A DNA stretch of 64,000 nt from an uncultured Neptuniibacter sp. (GCF_947498015.1 NZ_CANMIR010000016.1:1-64000); one strand, 5' to 3'; counted from the first letter of the stretch, positions 30,475 through 38,454 are shown. Numbers and translations are program-made. The notes: generated from the sequence alone by a model not told the origin.

Positions 30475-30578
30475 TTACAGTCGGTTACACTTGAGTAACC
30501 CTCAAGTAACAATTAGGTAACATTTTAACTGTTACCTTACTACCCACCACCCAGTACCAAAGCGTAACATCGGGTAAC
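30474..30578. promoter_or_regulatory. Array of eight phased GTTAC/GTAAC half-sites (candidate CbrB enhancer)
   Basis: GTTAC begins at 30474, 30484 and 30531; GTAAC begins at 30495, 30506, 30517, 30564 and 30574. Start-to-start steps are 10, 11, 11, 11, 14, 33 and 10 bases, nearly all close to whole helical turns. GTTAC/GTAAC palindrome halves are the kind of site reported for Pseudomonas CbrB at crcZ. The array lies 75-180 bp upstream of a sigma-54 promoter, as enhancers do. Confidence 0.8.
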
Positions 30579-30617
30579 AAAACCGGCACCAAAGTAGGTT
30601 GCTTAACACACAGATAA

Positions 30618-30630
30618 AATCAACCTGTTG
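30618..30630. promoter_or_regulatory. IHF-binding site
   Basis: AATCAACCTGTTG is an exact match to the IHF consensus WATCAA-N4-TTR. It lies between the enhancer array and the sigma-54 promoter, where IHF bending would bring CbrB to the polymerase. Confidence 0.65.
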
Positions 30631-30651
30631 TTTTTCAAGGAATTTTTATAA

Positions 30652-30670
30652 TTGGCACACAGAGTGCAAT
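30652..30670 (+). promoter_or_regulatory. Sigma-54 promoter of the CrcZ-like RNA
   Basis: TTGGCACACAGAGTGCAAT has the -24 GG at 30654-30655 and the -12 GC at 30666-30667, separated by exactly 10 bases, and TGGCAC matches the -24 consensus. It predicts a transcription start near 30679. Confidence 0.85.
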
Positions 30671-30678
30671 GTATTAAC

Positions 30679-31013
30679 GCGAAAACAAAAAGAAGCACAC
30701 TTCGAAACCTGTACCACCAATAAAAATAAAAACTGGGATAGTGAAGAGAAGTACCCGCCTCGAATAAAAATAACAATGAGGCTTAATAGCTGATCGTAGC
30801 GAAGCTGTAACGGTCCTAAAATTGCTCTTAGAAAAAAAACAACAAGCTAAGAACTAGCGTTGTTGCCTGAGATGCGATCAGCTCCCCATCTACCCCTCTT
30901 TACAAAATCATTACCGCCTAAGCCTCCATTACTACTTACAACAGTGGTATGATTGCGCTCCCGATTTAATTAGGGATAGCGTTCTCGGGTTGGTTAGTAC
31001 CTACATACTAACC
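30679..31013 (+). ncRNA. crcZ: CrcZ-like Hfq/Crc-sequestering small RNA
   Basis: The gap between cbrB and pcnB is where pseudomonads encode CrcZ. Four A-rich motifs of the AAnAAnAA type occur: 30682-30694, 30719-30732, 30763-30776 (AATAAAAATAACAA) and 30832-30845. The third lies in the loop of GCCTC/GAGGC (30757-30761 with 30778-30782), and the fourth in the loop of TCTTAG/CTAAGA (30826-30831 with 30847-30852). A 9-bp long-range pair (30788-30796 with 30875-30883) closes a central domain. Such RNAs bind Hfq/Crc and relieve catabolite repression. The start is set by the sigma-54 promoter. The 3' end is not certain, and no classical terminator is seen. Confidence 0.75.
30992..31013 (+). other. 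8-bp stem-loop near the end of the CrcZ-like region
   Basis: GGTTAGTA (30992-30999) pairs perfectly with TACTAACC (31006-31013) around CCTACA. No T-run follows, so it is a weak candidate for the RNA 3' end or for attenuation before pcnB, which starts 52 bases later. Confidence 0.45.
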
Positions 31014-31064
31014 CTGTAATCAGCTCTCCCGTTTAGCTATTTAATTGTATGAGTAGGCACCACC

Positions 31065-32471
31065 TTGCTTAAAACCATTAGCAACGCGCTGAGCAAAGTC
31101 TTTGGCGGCAGCAACGATCATCAAGAGCCAAGCAGTTCAACGGAACAGCCACATGTGACCTCCGTTAATAAACAGGTCATTGGTGAAGAAGAGCACAGAA
31201 TTGCACGCCGCTATCTGGATGACAACGCCCTAAAAGTGGCCTACCGCTTACAAGACGCCGGTTTTGAAGGTTATCTGGTTGGCGGCTGCATCCGAGACCT
31301 CCTACTGAAGAAAAAGCCAAAAGATTTTGATGTTGCTACCGATGCTCACCCGGAAGAAGCCGCCGAGCTGTTTCGTCGTGCCCGCCTGATCGGGCGTCGC
31401 TTTAAACTGGTACACGTAAGGTTCGGTCGTGACCTGATAGAGGTGGCTACTTTCCGAGCCAGCCATGATAGTCAGAATCAAACCGAGGAAGGCGAGCAGG
31501 GTAAGCAATGTGATAGCGGCATGATCTTAAGGGATAATGTTTACGGTACCATTGAAGATGATGCCCTGCGCCGTGATTTTACCGTTAATGCGCTCTACTA
31601 CTGCCCGAAAGACCATTGTGTCTATGATTTTGCAAACGGCTACTCTGATCTGAAGCAGGGGATTCTGCGAATGATCGGGAATCCTGAGGAGCGTTATAAA
31701 GAAGATCCCGTACGGATGTTGCGTGCCGCTCGCTTCGCTGCAAAGCTGGATTTTAAGATTGATCCACAATCTGAACGCCCTATCCAGTCCCTCGCCCCAA
31801 TGCTGAAACGGATCGCACCCGCCCGTCTATTTGATGAAGTTCTAAAACTGCTGCAATCTGGTCATGCGGTTAAGTCGTATCAACAACTTCAGCGCCTAGG
31901 TCTGTTTGAACCTCTATTCCCTCAAGTTCAGGCCCTGCTAGAATCCAGCGCAATAGATGATGTTCCTCTTGAACGCCTGATTGAGAACGCGCTTAGAAAT
32001 ACGGATCGCCGCCTTTCACAGCGAAAAAGTGTGACCCCGGCATTCCTGTTTGCTGCAATCCTCTGGTACCCAACCCAACTTCGGATGCAGCAGCTGATGC
32101 GTGACAACAAGATGCCACCACTACCAGCGCTGCATGAAGCGGCAAACCAGGTACTCGGTGAGCAGGTCCGATCCACCGCCATACCCCGTCGTTTTTCAAC
32201 ACCTATCCGTGAGATCTGGGAGATGCAGTTGCGACTACCACGACGTCAGGGCAACAGAGCAACACGCCTGATGGAGCAGCCAAGATTCCGCGCATCATAC
32301 GACCTGCTGCTGCTGCGTGAAACCAGTGGAGAAAACCTGGATGGACTCAGCCAATGGTGGACAGACTACCAAAACGCAGATGAACACCAACGGGAAAAGA
32401 TGGTCCAGGCTCTGGGCAAAAGCGATAAACCACGCCGCTCGAACCGACGTAAAAAATCACGAAAAGATTAA
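31065..32471 (+). CDS. pcnB: Poly(A) polymerase I
   Basis: PcnB adds poly(A) tails that speed RNA decay. The nucleotidyltransferase head shows GGCIRDLLLKKKPKDFDVAT with the catalytic Asp pair, and RRDFTVNALYY follows. The C-terminus is strongly basic (RRSNRRKKSRKD). The length of 468 residues is similar to E. coli. The start is TTG at 31065 with GTAGG 7 bases upstream. E. coli pcnB is also limited by a rare start codon. It lies between the CrcZ-like RNA and folK, as in Pseudomonas. Confidence 0.95.
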   Translation: MLKTISNALSKVFGGSNDHQEPSSSTEQPHVTSVNKQVIGEEEHRIARRYLDDNALKVAYRLQDAGFEGYLVGGCIRDLLLKKKPKDFDVATDAHPEEAAELFRRARLIGRRFKLVHVRFGRDLIEVATFRASHDSQNQTEEGEQGKQCDSGMILRDNVYGTIEDDALRRDFTVNALYYCPKDHCVYDFANGYSDLKQGILRMIGNPEERYKEDPVRMLRAARFAAKLDFKIDPQSERPIQSLAPMLKRIAPARLFDEVLKLLQSGHAVKSYQQLQRLGLFEPLFPQVQALLESSAIDDVPLERLIENALRNTDRRLSQRKSVTPAFLFAAILWYPTQLRMQQLMRDNKMPPLPALHEAANQVLGEQVRSTAIPRRFSTPIREIWEMQLRLPRRQGNRATRLMEQPRFRASYDLLLLRETSGENLDGLSQWWTDYQNADEHQREKMVQALGKSDKPRRSNRRKKSRKD

Positions 32472-32473
32472 TC

Positions 32474-32962
32474 ATGCAAAAAGAACCTGTCCGCTGCTTT
32501 ATAGGCTTGGGGAGTAATCTAAACTCACCTTTAGAGCAGGTATCCCAGGCCATTGAAGAGATCGCCTCTCTCCCGGGATGCGATTTAACAACTTCATCAT
32601 CCCTCTATAAAAGCGCTCCAATCGGTCCCCAGGATCAGCCGGACTTTATCAATGCGGTTGTCGAGATCTATACCACTCTCGATCCCCACAGCCTTCTGGA
32701 TCAGCTCCAATCTCTGGAGCAGCAGCATCAAAGAATCCGAGAGCGTCATTGGGGACCACGAACATTGGATCTGGATCTATTACTCTATGGTAACAGCATC
32801 ATCCAGACAGAACGTCTGACCGTCCCACACGCTTTTATGCAAGAGCGCAGCTTTGTACTCTATCCACTAGCTGAGATATCACCTGAACTACAGATTCCCG
32901 GCGGAGAACAATTGTCTTCCCTATTAGTTGCATGTCCTATGGGCAGCTTAGTAAAGATATAG
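32474..32962 (+). CDS. folK: 2-amino-4-hydroxy-6-hydroxymethyldihydropteridine pyrophosphokinase
   Basis: HPPK transfers pyrophosphate from ATP to the pterin in folate synthesis. The family motifs are GLGSNL near the N-terminus, ALY-type KSAPIGPQDQPDFINAVVE, and the metal-binding RERHWGPRTLDLDLLLYG. The 162-residue length is normal. It starts 2 bases after pcnB, and panB follows after a short gap containing TATAAT. It works in the same pathway as folP at 55641. Confidence 0.96.
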   Translation: MQKEPVRCFIGLGSNLNSPLEQVSQAIEEIASLPGCDLTTSSSLYKSAPIGPQDQPDFINAVVEIYTTLDPHSLLDQLQSLEQQHQRIRERHWGPRTLDLDLLLYGNSIIQTERLTVPHAFMQERSFVLYPLAEISPELQIPGGEQLSSLLVACPMGSLVKI

Positions 32963-33002
32963 GTATAATCCCGCCAACGCGTAATAACAGGAAGCTGATT
33001 CC

Positions 33003-33797
33003 ATGAGCAATATTACTCTGCACACGTTGTCATCAATGAAAAAAGCGGGTGAGAAGTTCGCTGTACTCACAGCGTACGATGCTTGCTTTTCACACCTTGT
33101 CAGTTCATCTGGTACAGAGGTGATCTTAGTCGGTGATTCATTAGGCATGGTGCTTCAGGGCAACGACAGTACATTACCAGTCACTGTTGAGGAGATGGCC
33201 TACCACACCCAGGCCGTCGCCAGAGGAAATCAGGGAAGCCTTATCATGGCTGACCTCCCCTTTATGAGCTACTCCACCCCAGAACAGGCGATGGACAGTG
33301 CTGCGGCGCTAATGCAGGCAGGTGCTAATATGGTCAAACTCGAGGGAGGAGCCTGGTTGGCAGACACCATCTCTATGCTGGCTGAGCGGGGTATACCGGT
33401 CTGCGCACACTTAGGTTTAACGCCGCAAACTGTTAATAAGCTCGGTGGCTACCGCGTGCAGGGCCGAGATCAGGAAAGCGCTCAGCAGATGATCAACGAT
33501 GCTGTACTTCTTCAGGATGCTGGGGCGAGCATAATCCTACTGGAATGTGTCCCTACTCTGCTGGCCAAGGAGATCACTCTGGCTCTGGACGTCCCCGTTA
33601 TTGGTATTGGTGCGGGTTCAGATACGGATGCACAGGTTTTGGTACTTCACGATATGCTGGGAATCACACCAGGCCGTCGTCCAAAATTTGTTAAAGATTT
33701 TATGGCCGATAGCAACTCAATTGAGGAAGCGATCAGCCAGTACAATACTGATGTAAAAAGCGGCCAGTTCCCTGGCCCGGAACACGGGTTCGAATAG
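33003..33797 (+). CDS. panB: 3-methyl-2-oxobutanoate hydroxymethyltransferase
   Basis: PanB makes ketopantoate from alpha-ketoisovalerate using methylene-THF, in pantothenate synthesis. It is a TIM barrel with the typical [20 protein letters not shown] (Mg-binding Asp), KLEGG, and catalytic-Glu LLECVP motifs, and IGIGAG near the end. The 264-residue length is standard. It starts 40 bases after folK, and panC follows after 2 bases. The folate and pantothenate steps are thus grouped. Confidence 0.97.
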   Translation: MSNITLHTLSSMKKAGEKFAVLTAYDACFSHLVSSSGTEVILVGDSLGMVLQGNDSTLPVTVEEMAYHTQAVARGNQGSLIMADLPFMSYSTPEQAMDSAAALMQAGANMVKLEGGAWLADTISMLAERGIPVCAHLGLTPQTVNKLGGYRVQGRDQESAQQMINDAVLLQDAGASIILLECVPTLLAKEITLALDVPVIGIGAGSDTDAQVLVLHDMLGITPGRRPKFVKDFMADSNSIEEAISQYNTDVKSGQFPGPEHGFE

Positions 33798-33799
33798 AG

Positions 33800-34648
33800 A
33801 TGATCACCATACATACGATTGCTGAACTTCGCGCAGCGCTCGGAAAAGAGCGCTTCAAAGGGAAGCGTATCGGTTTTGTCCCGACCATGGGAAATCTACA
33901 TGAGGGACATCTGCAGCTGATTGATCAGGCGAAGGGGAGCAGCGATGTTGTAGTTTCCTCCATCTTCGTCAACCCTCTCCAGTTTGGCGCGGGAGAAGAC
34001 CTCGACAACTATCCGAGAACACTACAGGAAGACCAGGCTAAACTAGCATCACGTGGGTGTGACTACCTATTTGCCCCAACTGATGCTGAGGTCTATCCAC
34101 ATGGTCGTGAAGCTCAGACGCAGGTTGAAGTTCCTGTTATATCAGATCTTTATTGCGGTGCTTCACGCCCAGGGCATTTTCGGGGTGTTGCTACAGTCGT
34201 GACCAAGCTTTTCGGCATGGTACAACCTGATGTAGCGATCTTTGGCGAAAAAGACTTCCAGCAGCTGATGGTTATCCGCAGAATGACTGAAGATCTTAGC
34301 CTCCCGGTTGAAATTCAGGGTTCACCTATCGCCCGTAGCGAAAATGGCTTAGCCCTCAGTTCACGTAACGGCTACCTTTCCACAGAAGAGCTGGCGATTG
34401 CCCCCGCGCTAAACCAGATACTGCGCGATTCTGAGAAGCTGATCCTCGATGGAAACAGTGACTTTGCTACTATTGAAGAGCAAGCGCAGTCTCGACTGGA
34501 AAGCGCCGGGTTCAAGCGTGACTACTATGCGATCTGTCGAAGAAGCGATCTACAGCCGGCAGGTGCTGAAGATCGGGAACTAGTTATTCTTGCAGCCGCT
34601 TATCTGGGCCCTGCGCGCCTGATCGATAATATCCAGATCAATCGATAG
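33800..34648 (+). CDS. panC: Pantothenate synthetase
   Basis: PanC joins pantoate and beta-alanine with ATP via a pantoyl-adenylate. The HIGH-like motif reads PTMGNLHEGHLQLI, the pyrophosphate-binding site FGEKDFQQL, and the KMSKS-like loop SENGLALSSRN. The 282-residue length is typical. It directly follows panB. No terminator follows immediately; the next one is 238 bases downstream. Confidence 0.97.
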   Translation: MITIHTIAELRAALGKERFKGKRIGFVPTMGNLHEGHLQLIDQAKGSSDVVVSSIFVNPLQFGAGEDLDNYPRTLQEDQAKLASRGCDYLFAPTDAEVYPHGREAQTQVEVPVISDLYCGASRPGHFRGVATVVTKLFGMVQPDVAIFGEKDFQQLMVIRRMTEDLSLPVEIQGSPIARSENGLALSSRNGYLSTEELAIAPALNQILRDSEKLILDGNSDFATIEEQAQSRLESAGFKRDYYAICRRSDLQPAGAEDRELVILAAAYLGPARLIDNIQINR

Positions 34649-34880
34649 TATAAGTCCGGGGTTAAACACTCCGGAACACTTTGAAAACGCTCCAGTATCG
34701 CACTGCGGTATTTGAACGGGTTGAAGCAAACGAAGTGCTTGCACCACAAGCGATATCGGCGAATAAAGATCGGGGATAGGGTACGGATATCGTCAATGTG
34801 AATAGTGGCTGTATGTGTACTGCACTGGCAATCGAGCGAGACTAGTCTAGAGTTAGATTAGTTACACCGTCCTTTTATTT
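34649..34880 (+). other. Long gap after panC, possible 3' UTR or small RNA
   Basis: No protein-coding frame is convincing. There is a small hairpin (TCCGG/CCGGA, about 34655-34675) near the panC stop. A weak promoter (TTGCAC at 34739-34744, AATAAA at 34762-34767, 17 bp apart) could start an RNA near 34774 that ends at the strong terminator, giving about 134 bases. This is a low-confidence proposal. Confidence 0.3.
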
Positions 34881-34907
34881 AAACCGCAGCACTGCTGCGG
34901 TTTTTTT
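34881..34907 (+). terminator. Strong terminator downstream of panC
   Basis: AAACCGCAGCA (34881-34891) pairs with TGCTGCGGTTT (34893-34903), and a T-run runs to 34907. It may also stop the convergent PTPS-family gene weakly through its A-rich left side. Confidence 0.88.
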
Positions 34908-34937
34908 ATAGTCGTAATCCATCGCTCTTCAGAGAGC

Positions 34938-35774
34938 TCAGAGTTCCACTATAGCGCCTTTACCTACTCCTTCAAAAGCCCGCACCATAACCACCTGATC
35001 GGGGTAGTTTTTCTTAATCTGCCTTGCCAGGTGCTCTGCTATCAATTCCACCGTGCTGTCAGTGTCGATCAGATAACAGACAGATGCAGGCAAACTAATA
35101 GAAAACTCCCCCTGAGGGGCTCTATACGCGTACTTATGATAATGATCAGACTGAGCAATCAGATGATCTTCAGAACCAATATAGATATCACGAAAACGTT
35201 CAGCCCATTGTGCTTCCAGCATTTCATCACGCTGATCATTTAGATAGATCTCAATCTTGGAACGGTGACCATGTGCGATGCGTTGGCAATTACCATCATG
35301 TTTCTGTAAACCATGACTGTAATGATAAAAAGCACCATCAACTTTTTCAGGAATGAATTTGATGCTGAGGCCCTTAACATCATCTGGAAAAAGTTCTAAC
35401 AATTTGTCCTGACACCACTGTGCCAGAGTATGCTCCGTAATTTCAGGAACGCCGACCAAACAGATAGCATCCTGAGGGGAGCGACAGTTAAATGTCTCAC
35501 CATCAGCATACAACCACTCGATCTCAGTATAACCATCTTCAGAGGAATAGCTTAAACGAGGCATCCCGGTAGGCACCACCAGCGCATGATCAACCCAGCG
35601 ATCAAACCAGCGTTTAACCTCTTTTTTCACGATACCAAAGTCACAGATCATTCCCTGTTCATTTAGCGTGCCATCCAACTCCAGCTGGACTAGCCAGGAT
35701 TCACCCATCAGACCTCGCTGAGGATGCAAATACGAGAAATCAACATTGGTCAGGTTATCAACAAACAGTTTCAC
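34938..35774 (-). CDS. Two-domain PTPS/QueD-family protein
   Basis: A 278-residue protein made of two halves, each resembling 6-pyruvoyl/6-carboxy-tetrahydropterin synthase. The N-half keeps the late motifs (ICDFGIVKKEV and VDHALVV) but its zinc-ligand HGH position reads GES. The C-half keeps the early motifs (YSHGLQKH, a cysteine, and AHGHRSKIEIYL) plus the late STVELIAEHL. The two halves thus appear complementary. The reaction (QueD-like or other pterin chemistry) is not certain. It is a single gene, convergent with panC and divergent from rsuA. Confidence 0.75.
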   Translation of the reverse strand: MKLFVDNLTNVDFSYLHPQRGLMGESWLVQLELDGTLNEQGMICDFGIVKKEVKRWFDRWVDHALVVPTGMPRLSYSSEDGYTEIEWLYADGETFNCRSPQDAICLVGVPEITEHTLAQWCQDKLLELFPDDVKGLSIKFIPEKVDGAFYHYSHGLQKHDGNCQRIAHGHRSKIEIYLNDQRDEMLEAQWAERFRDIYIGSEDHLIAQSDHYHKYAYRAPQGEFSISLPASVCYLIDTDSTVELIAEHLARQIKKNYPDQVVMVRAFEGVGKGAIVEL

Positions 35775-35902
35775 AAGCGGGCTCCAGATTTGAAGGCGCT
35801 ATAGTAGCTCAAAATACCAGAGTAAAAAACGGTGCACACTATAGGGAAAAAGCCAGTTCAGATATAATGCACGACTTCCATTAGCTTCCAGCCAGATTTT
35901 GC

Positions 35903-36592
35903 ATGCGCCTAGATAAATACCTAGCACAATCCACCGGATTTTCACGTAAAGAGGTTCGCCGCTTTATGAAAGCCGGTGAAGTGATCGTCAATACACAGGA
36001 GGTATCTGATCCCGCTTTACAGATAGCTCATAGCGATGAAGTTTATCTGAGTGGATATCCTGTCGAGCCCCCTGGTGATAAGTACCTGATGCTCAATAAA
36101 CCTCTGGGCTGTGTTTGTTCTAACGATGACAGCACTCACCCTACAGTGCTGAGCCTTATTGATCTGCCCCGGGCAGATGAGTTGACGATCTGCGGCCGGC
36201 TTGATGTAGATACCACGGGGCTGGTATTACTGACGAGCAATGGAAAATGGGCTCACCGAGTCACGTCCCCCCGCCACAAAACCGGAAAACTTTATCAGGT
36301 TGTCACCGCTGACCCGATACCAGAGAGCGCTATCGATAAGTTTTCTAAAGGGCTGATGCTCATCAATGAGAAAACCCGCACAAAACCGGCACAATTAACG
36401 ATCACGGGTCAAAATAAAGCCGATGTCGTTTTGACCGAAGGGCGGTATCATCAAGTCAAACGCATGTTTGCAGCGATAGGTAACAAAGTTGAAGCCCTTC
36501 ACCGTGTCAGCATCGGCAGCATCTCCCTCGATGAGGAGTTAGAACCCGGAGAGTTCCGTTATCTTACAGACGAAGAGATCAATAGCATCTAA
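35903..36592 (+). CDS. rsuA: 16S rRNA pseudouridine(516) synthase (RsuA family)
   Basis: A 229-residue enzyme with an N-terminal S4 RNA-binding domain (residues 1-60, MRLDKYLAQSTGFSRKEV) and a catalytic domain holding the motif GRLDVDTTGLVLLTSNG, whose first Asp is the nucleophile. Length and motifs match RsuA, which modifies 16S rRNA U516. RluE/RluF-type relatives are the alternative. It overlaps the next methyltransferase gene by one base (TAATG), linking two rRNA modification enzymes. Confidence 0.9.
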   Translation: MRLDKYLAQSTGFSRKEVRRFMKAGEVIVNTQEVSDPALQIAHSDEVYLSGYPVEPPGDKYLMLNKPLGCVCSNDDSTHPTVLSLIDLPRADELTICGRLDVDTTGLVLLTSNGKWAHRVTSPRHKTGKLYQVVTADPIPESAIDKFSKGLMLINEKTRTKPAQLTITGQNKADVVLTEGRYHQVKRMFAAIGNKVEALHRVSIGSISLDEELEPGEFRYLTDEEINSI

Positions 36593-37632
36593 TGAGTGAT
36601 ACAGCCTTCGACCTGCTTGCACCCCATGTCAGATCTTCTTCCGGGAGGAGCTTATGGCTGGCAGATGAAAACCTGCTCAGTGCACATATTCCGGCAAATG
36701 AATCGGTAGTGGCGATCACAAACCGTTTTGACCTTCAGCAGCATCTTCAAAAACAGGGTTGGAAAGCCTTTTTCTCTGATTATGATCTGAGCATTATCGA
36801 TGACGAAAGCCTTGATTCAGTGATCTACAGAATCTCAAAAGAGAAACCAGTCGTTCACCATCTGATCAATGAAGCATATCGTTGTCTGAAACCAACAGGA
36901 AAGCTCATAATCGCCGGAGATAAAAACGAAGGCATCAAAACCTACTTCAGTAAAGCCAAAAAAATGTTTGGCTCGGGCAACTGCAGTAAAGCTGATAAAG
37001 ACACCTGGCTAGCTTTCCTTGAGAAAACCGACCTCTCCACTGAAACTCGTTTGGATGATAAGCAGTATCATCAATTACGGATAACCGCATCTGATGACAA
37101 TTATGAGTATCAGAGCAAACCGGGAGTTTTTGGTTGGGACAAGATCGATAAAGGTAGTGCTTATCTGATTGAAAATCTCGACAGCTTTCTGATGACACTG
37201 CCAGAGCCACCTAAAAACGTATTAGATCTTGGGTGTGGTTACGGCTACCTGTCACTGAATCTGGCCCCGTTAGATATTCCGATCACAGCCACAGATAACA
37301 ATGCTGGGGCTCTCTTGGCCTGTCAACGAAACTTTGATCGTTACCCGGTTAATGGCAGAGTCATCGCGGCAGACTGCGCTGATGGAATAACAGAGGGATT
37401 TGACCTTATTGTGTGCAACCCTCCATTCCATGCAGGCTTTAGCGTAGATGGGGATCTGACAGATCGTTTTCTCAAAGCAGCCCATAATCGCCTAAATGAG
37501 AGAGGGATAGCCTGTTTTGTGACCAATCTTCATATTCCGATTGAGCGCAAAGCTGCGACATTGTTCCATCAGGCAGAATGCATCATGTCCAATGGAAACT
37601 TTAAACTTGTCCGCCTGTCGCACGCGGTCTGA
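36592..37632 (+). CDS. rsmC: 16S rRNA (guanine-N2)-methyltransferase of the RsmC/RlmG family
   Basis: A 346-residue protein with a degenerate N-terminal methyltransferase fold and a functional C-terminal SAM-dependent domain. The SAM site reads VLDLGCGYGYLSLNLA and the catalytic motif IV reads VCNPPFHAGF. Length and layout match RsmC, which methylates 16S G1207; RlmG is the close alternative. It follows rsuA by overlap, forming a small rRNA-modification operon. Confidence 0.88.
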   Translation: MSDTAFDLLAPHVRSSSGRSLWLADENLLSAHIPANESVVAITNRFDLQQHLQKQGWKAFFSDYDLSIIDDESLDSVIYRISKEKPVVHHLINEAYRCLKPTGKLIIAGDKNEGIKTYFSKAKKMFGSGNCSKADKDTWLAFLEKTDLSTETRLDDKQYHQLRITASDDNYEYQSKPGVFGWDKIDKGSAYLIENLDSFLMTLPEPPKNVLDLGCGYGYLSLNLAPLDIPITATDNNAGALLACQRNFDRYPVNGRVIAADCADGITEGFDLIVCNPPFHAGFSVDGDLTDRFLKAAHNRLNERGIACFVTNLHIPIERKAATLFHQAECIMSNGNFKLVRLSHAV

Positions 37633-37651
37633 TCCGGAGAGTAGATAGATT

Positions 37652-37674
37652 AATGGGGCATTCACAGCCCCATC
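37652..37674. terminator. Hairpin shared by rsmC and the first small secreted gene
   Basis: ATGGGGC (37652-37658 approx.) pairs with GCCCCAT around a 7-base loop. T-runs on both sides are weak. The stem sequence is the same as in the terminator of the second small secreted gene, so it was probably duplicated with it. Confidence 0.55.
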
Positions 37675-37709
37675 AATTGAACAAACCTGACAACACACTC
37701 AATACTATT

Positions 37710-37961
37710 CTAGTAAGTGTTATTCACATCATGGCCTTTATAACCAAAGAGGTCGCTTGTACGGCTCTGGCCTGCAGCGGTTGGCTGTTCATCGATAGTT
37801 CGATTAATATCTGCCATCATCCCCGCACTAGACACAGCTACTGCATCGCTGCTTAATGAAAAGATTTTCCCAGTTAATGCATCATGTTCAATATCTGTTG
37901 CAAATGCCATTGCGGGTGTTAAAAGTAGTGCAAATAAAGTCGCTTTAATTTTAGTAGACAT
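37710..37961 (-). CDS. Small secreted protein, copy 1 of a tandem pair
   Basis: An 83-residue protein with a clean Sec signal peptide (MSTKIKATLFALLLTPAMAFA) and a mature part of about 62 residues. It has no cysteines and no recognised domain. The C-terminal half (MADINRTIDE, PTAAGQSR, DLFGYKGHD, NNTY) is almost identical to copy 2. AAGGTGAT lies 4 bases before the ATG and supports this start over the upstream in-frame one. Overall 64 of 83 residues match copy 2. The function is unknown; conservation of the C-terminus suggests a binding or assembly role. Confidence 0.7.
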   Translation of the reverse strand: MSTKIKATLFALLLTPAMAFATDIEHDALTGKIFSLSSDAVAVSSAGMMADINRTIDEQPTAAGQSRTSDLFGYKGHDVNNTY

Positions 37962-37994
37962 AACGATCACCTTGCCGTTTGACAGCTCCCCCAT

Positions 37995-38400
37995 GAAGTC
38001 GGGTAATACCTTCGCTGTGCGTTGTTACTTTGTGACCCATAGAATCTGAATGCGTTCCTAATAGGCGAAACTTTCTTTAAACCAATTAAGAAAATGCATA
38101 TTCAAAAAAGAAATATAAAAACCTTTAATATAATTTGAACTTAATACCTACCGAAAACTCAAACCCTGCTATTTCACACCCCACTCCCACTAATAAAACT
38201 ATGTATATATAAATAAGTATTCTTTATATACAATATAATTTAACTCTATAAATAATCTGATAGACAGTAAGATTTTTTGTGGAATTGATAAGAAATTCAG
38301 GATTGAAATAATGTAGCATAGAGACCAAACATAGTTCCAAATAAAACCGACACAAAAGCCACTCTCACTATAGAATTCCAGGGACTATGCATTTAAATTG
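37995..38400. other. AT-rich spacer between the two small secreted genes
   Basis: About 400 bases, markedly more A/T-rich than the surroundings, with no convincing gene. Both copies have an alignable leader of about 70 bases before the start codon, sharing the CTGTCAAAC and AAGGTGATC elements, so the promoter of copy 1 should lie in the right-hand part of the leader region near 38030-38130. No third copy or repeat was seen. Confidence 0.5.
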
Positions 38401-38403
38401 GAT

Positions 38404-38433
38404 AAAAAAATGGGGCATATATTGCCCCATTTT
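38404..38433 (-). terminator. Terminator of secreted gene copy 2
   Basis: On the minus strand a stem of about 11 bp (AAATGGGGCA with TGCCCCATTT, around 38408-38433) with a 5-base loop is followed by seven T (complement of A 38404-38410). It lies 22 bases after the copy 2 stop. Confidence 0.85.
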
Positions 38434-38454
38434 AATTCAACTACTTTTAGCCGG

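Noticed and set aside
30599..30793. 64-codon frame inside the cbrB–pcnB gap
   Set aside because: It starts upstream of the predicted sigma-54 start and spans the promoter and A-rich motifs; the region is better explained as an RNA gene.
32964..32969. TATAAT as a panB promoter
   Set aside because: There is no acceptable -35 box or extended -10; it may still be used but is not supported.
34938..35774. QueF (nitrile reductase) for the two-domain protein
   Set aside because: The QueF substrate motif with its catalytic cysteine is absent, whereas PTPS/QueD motifs are present.
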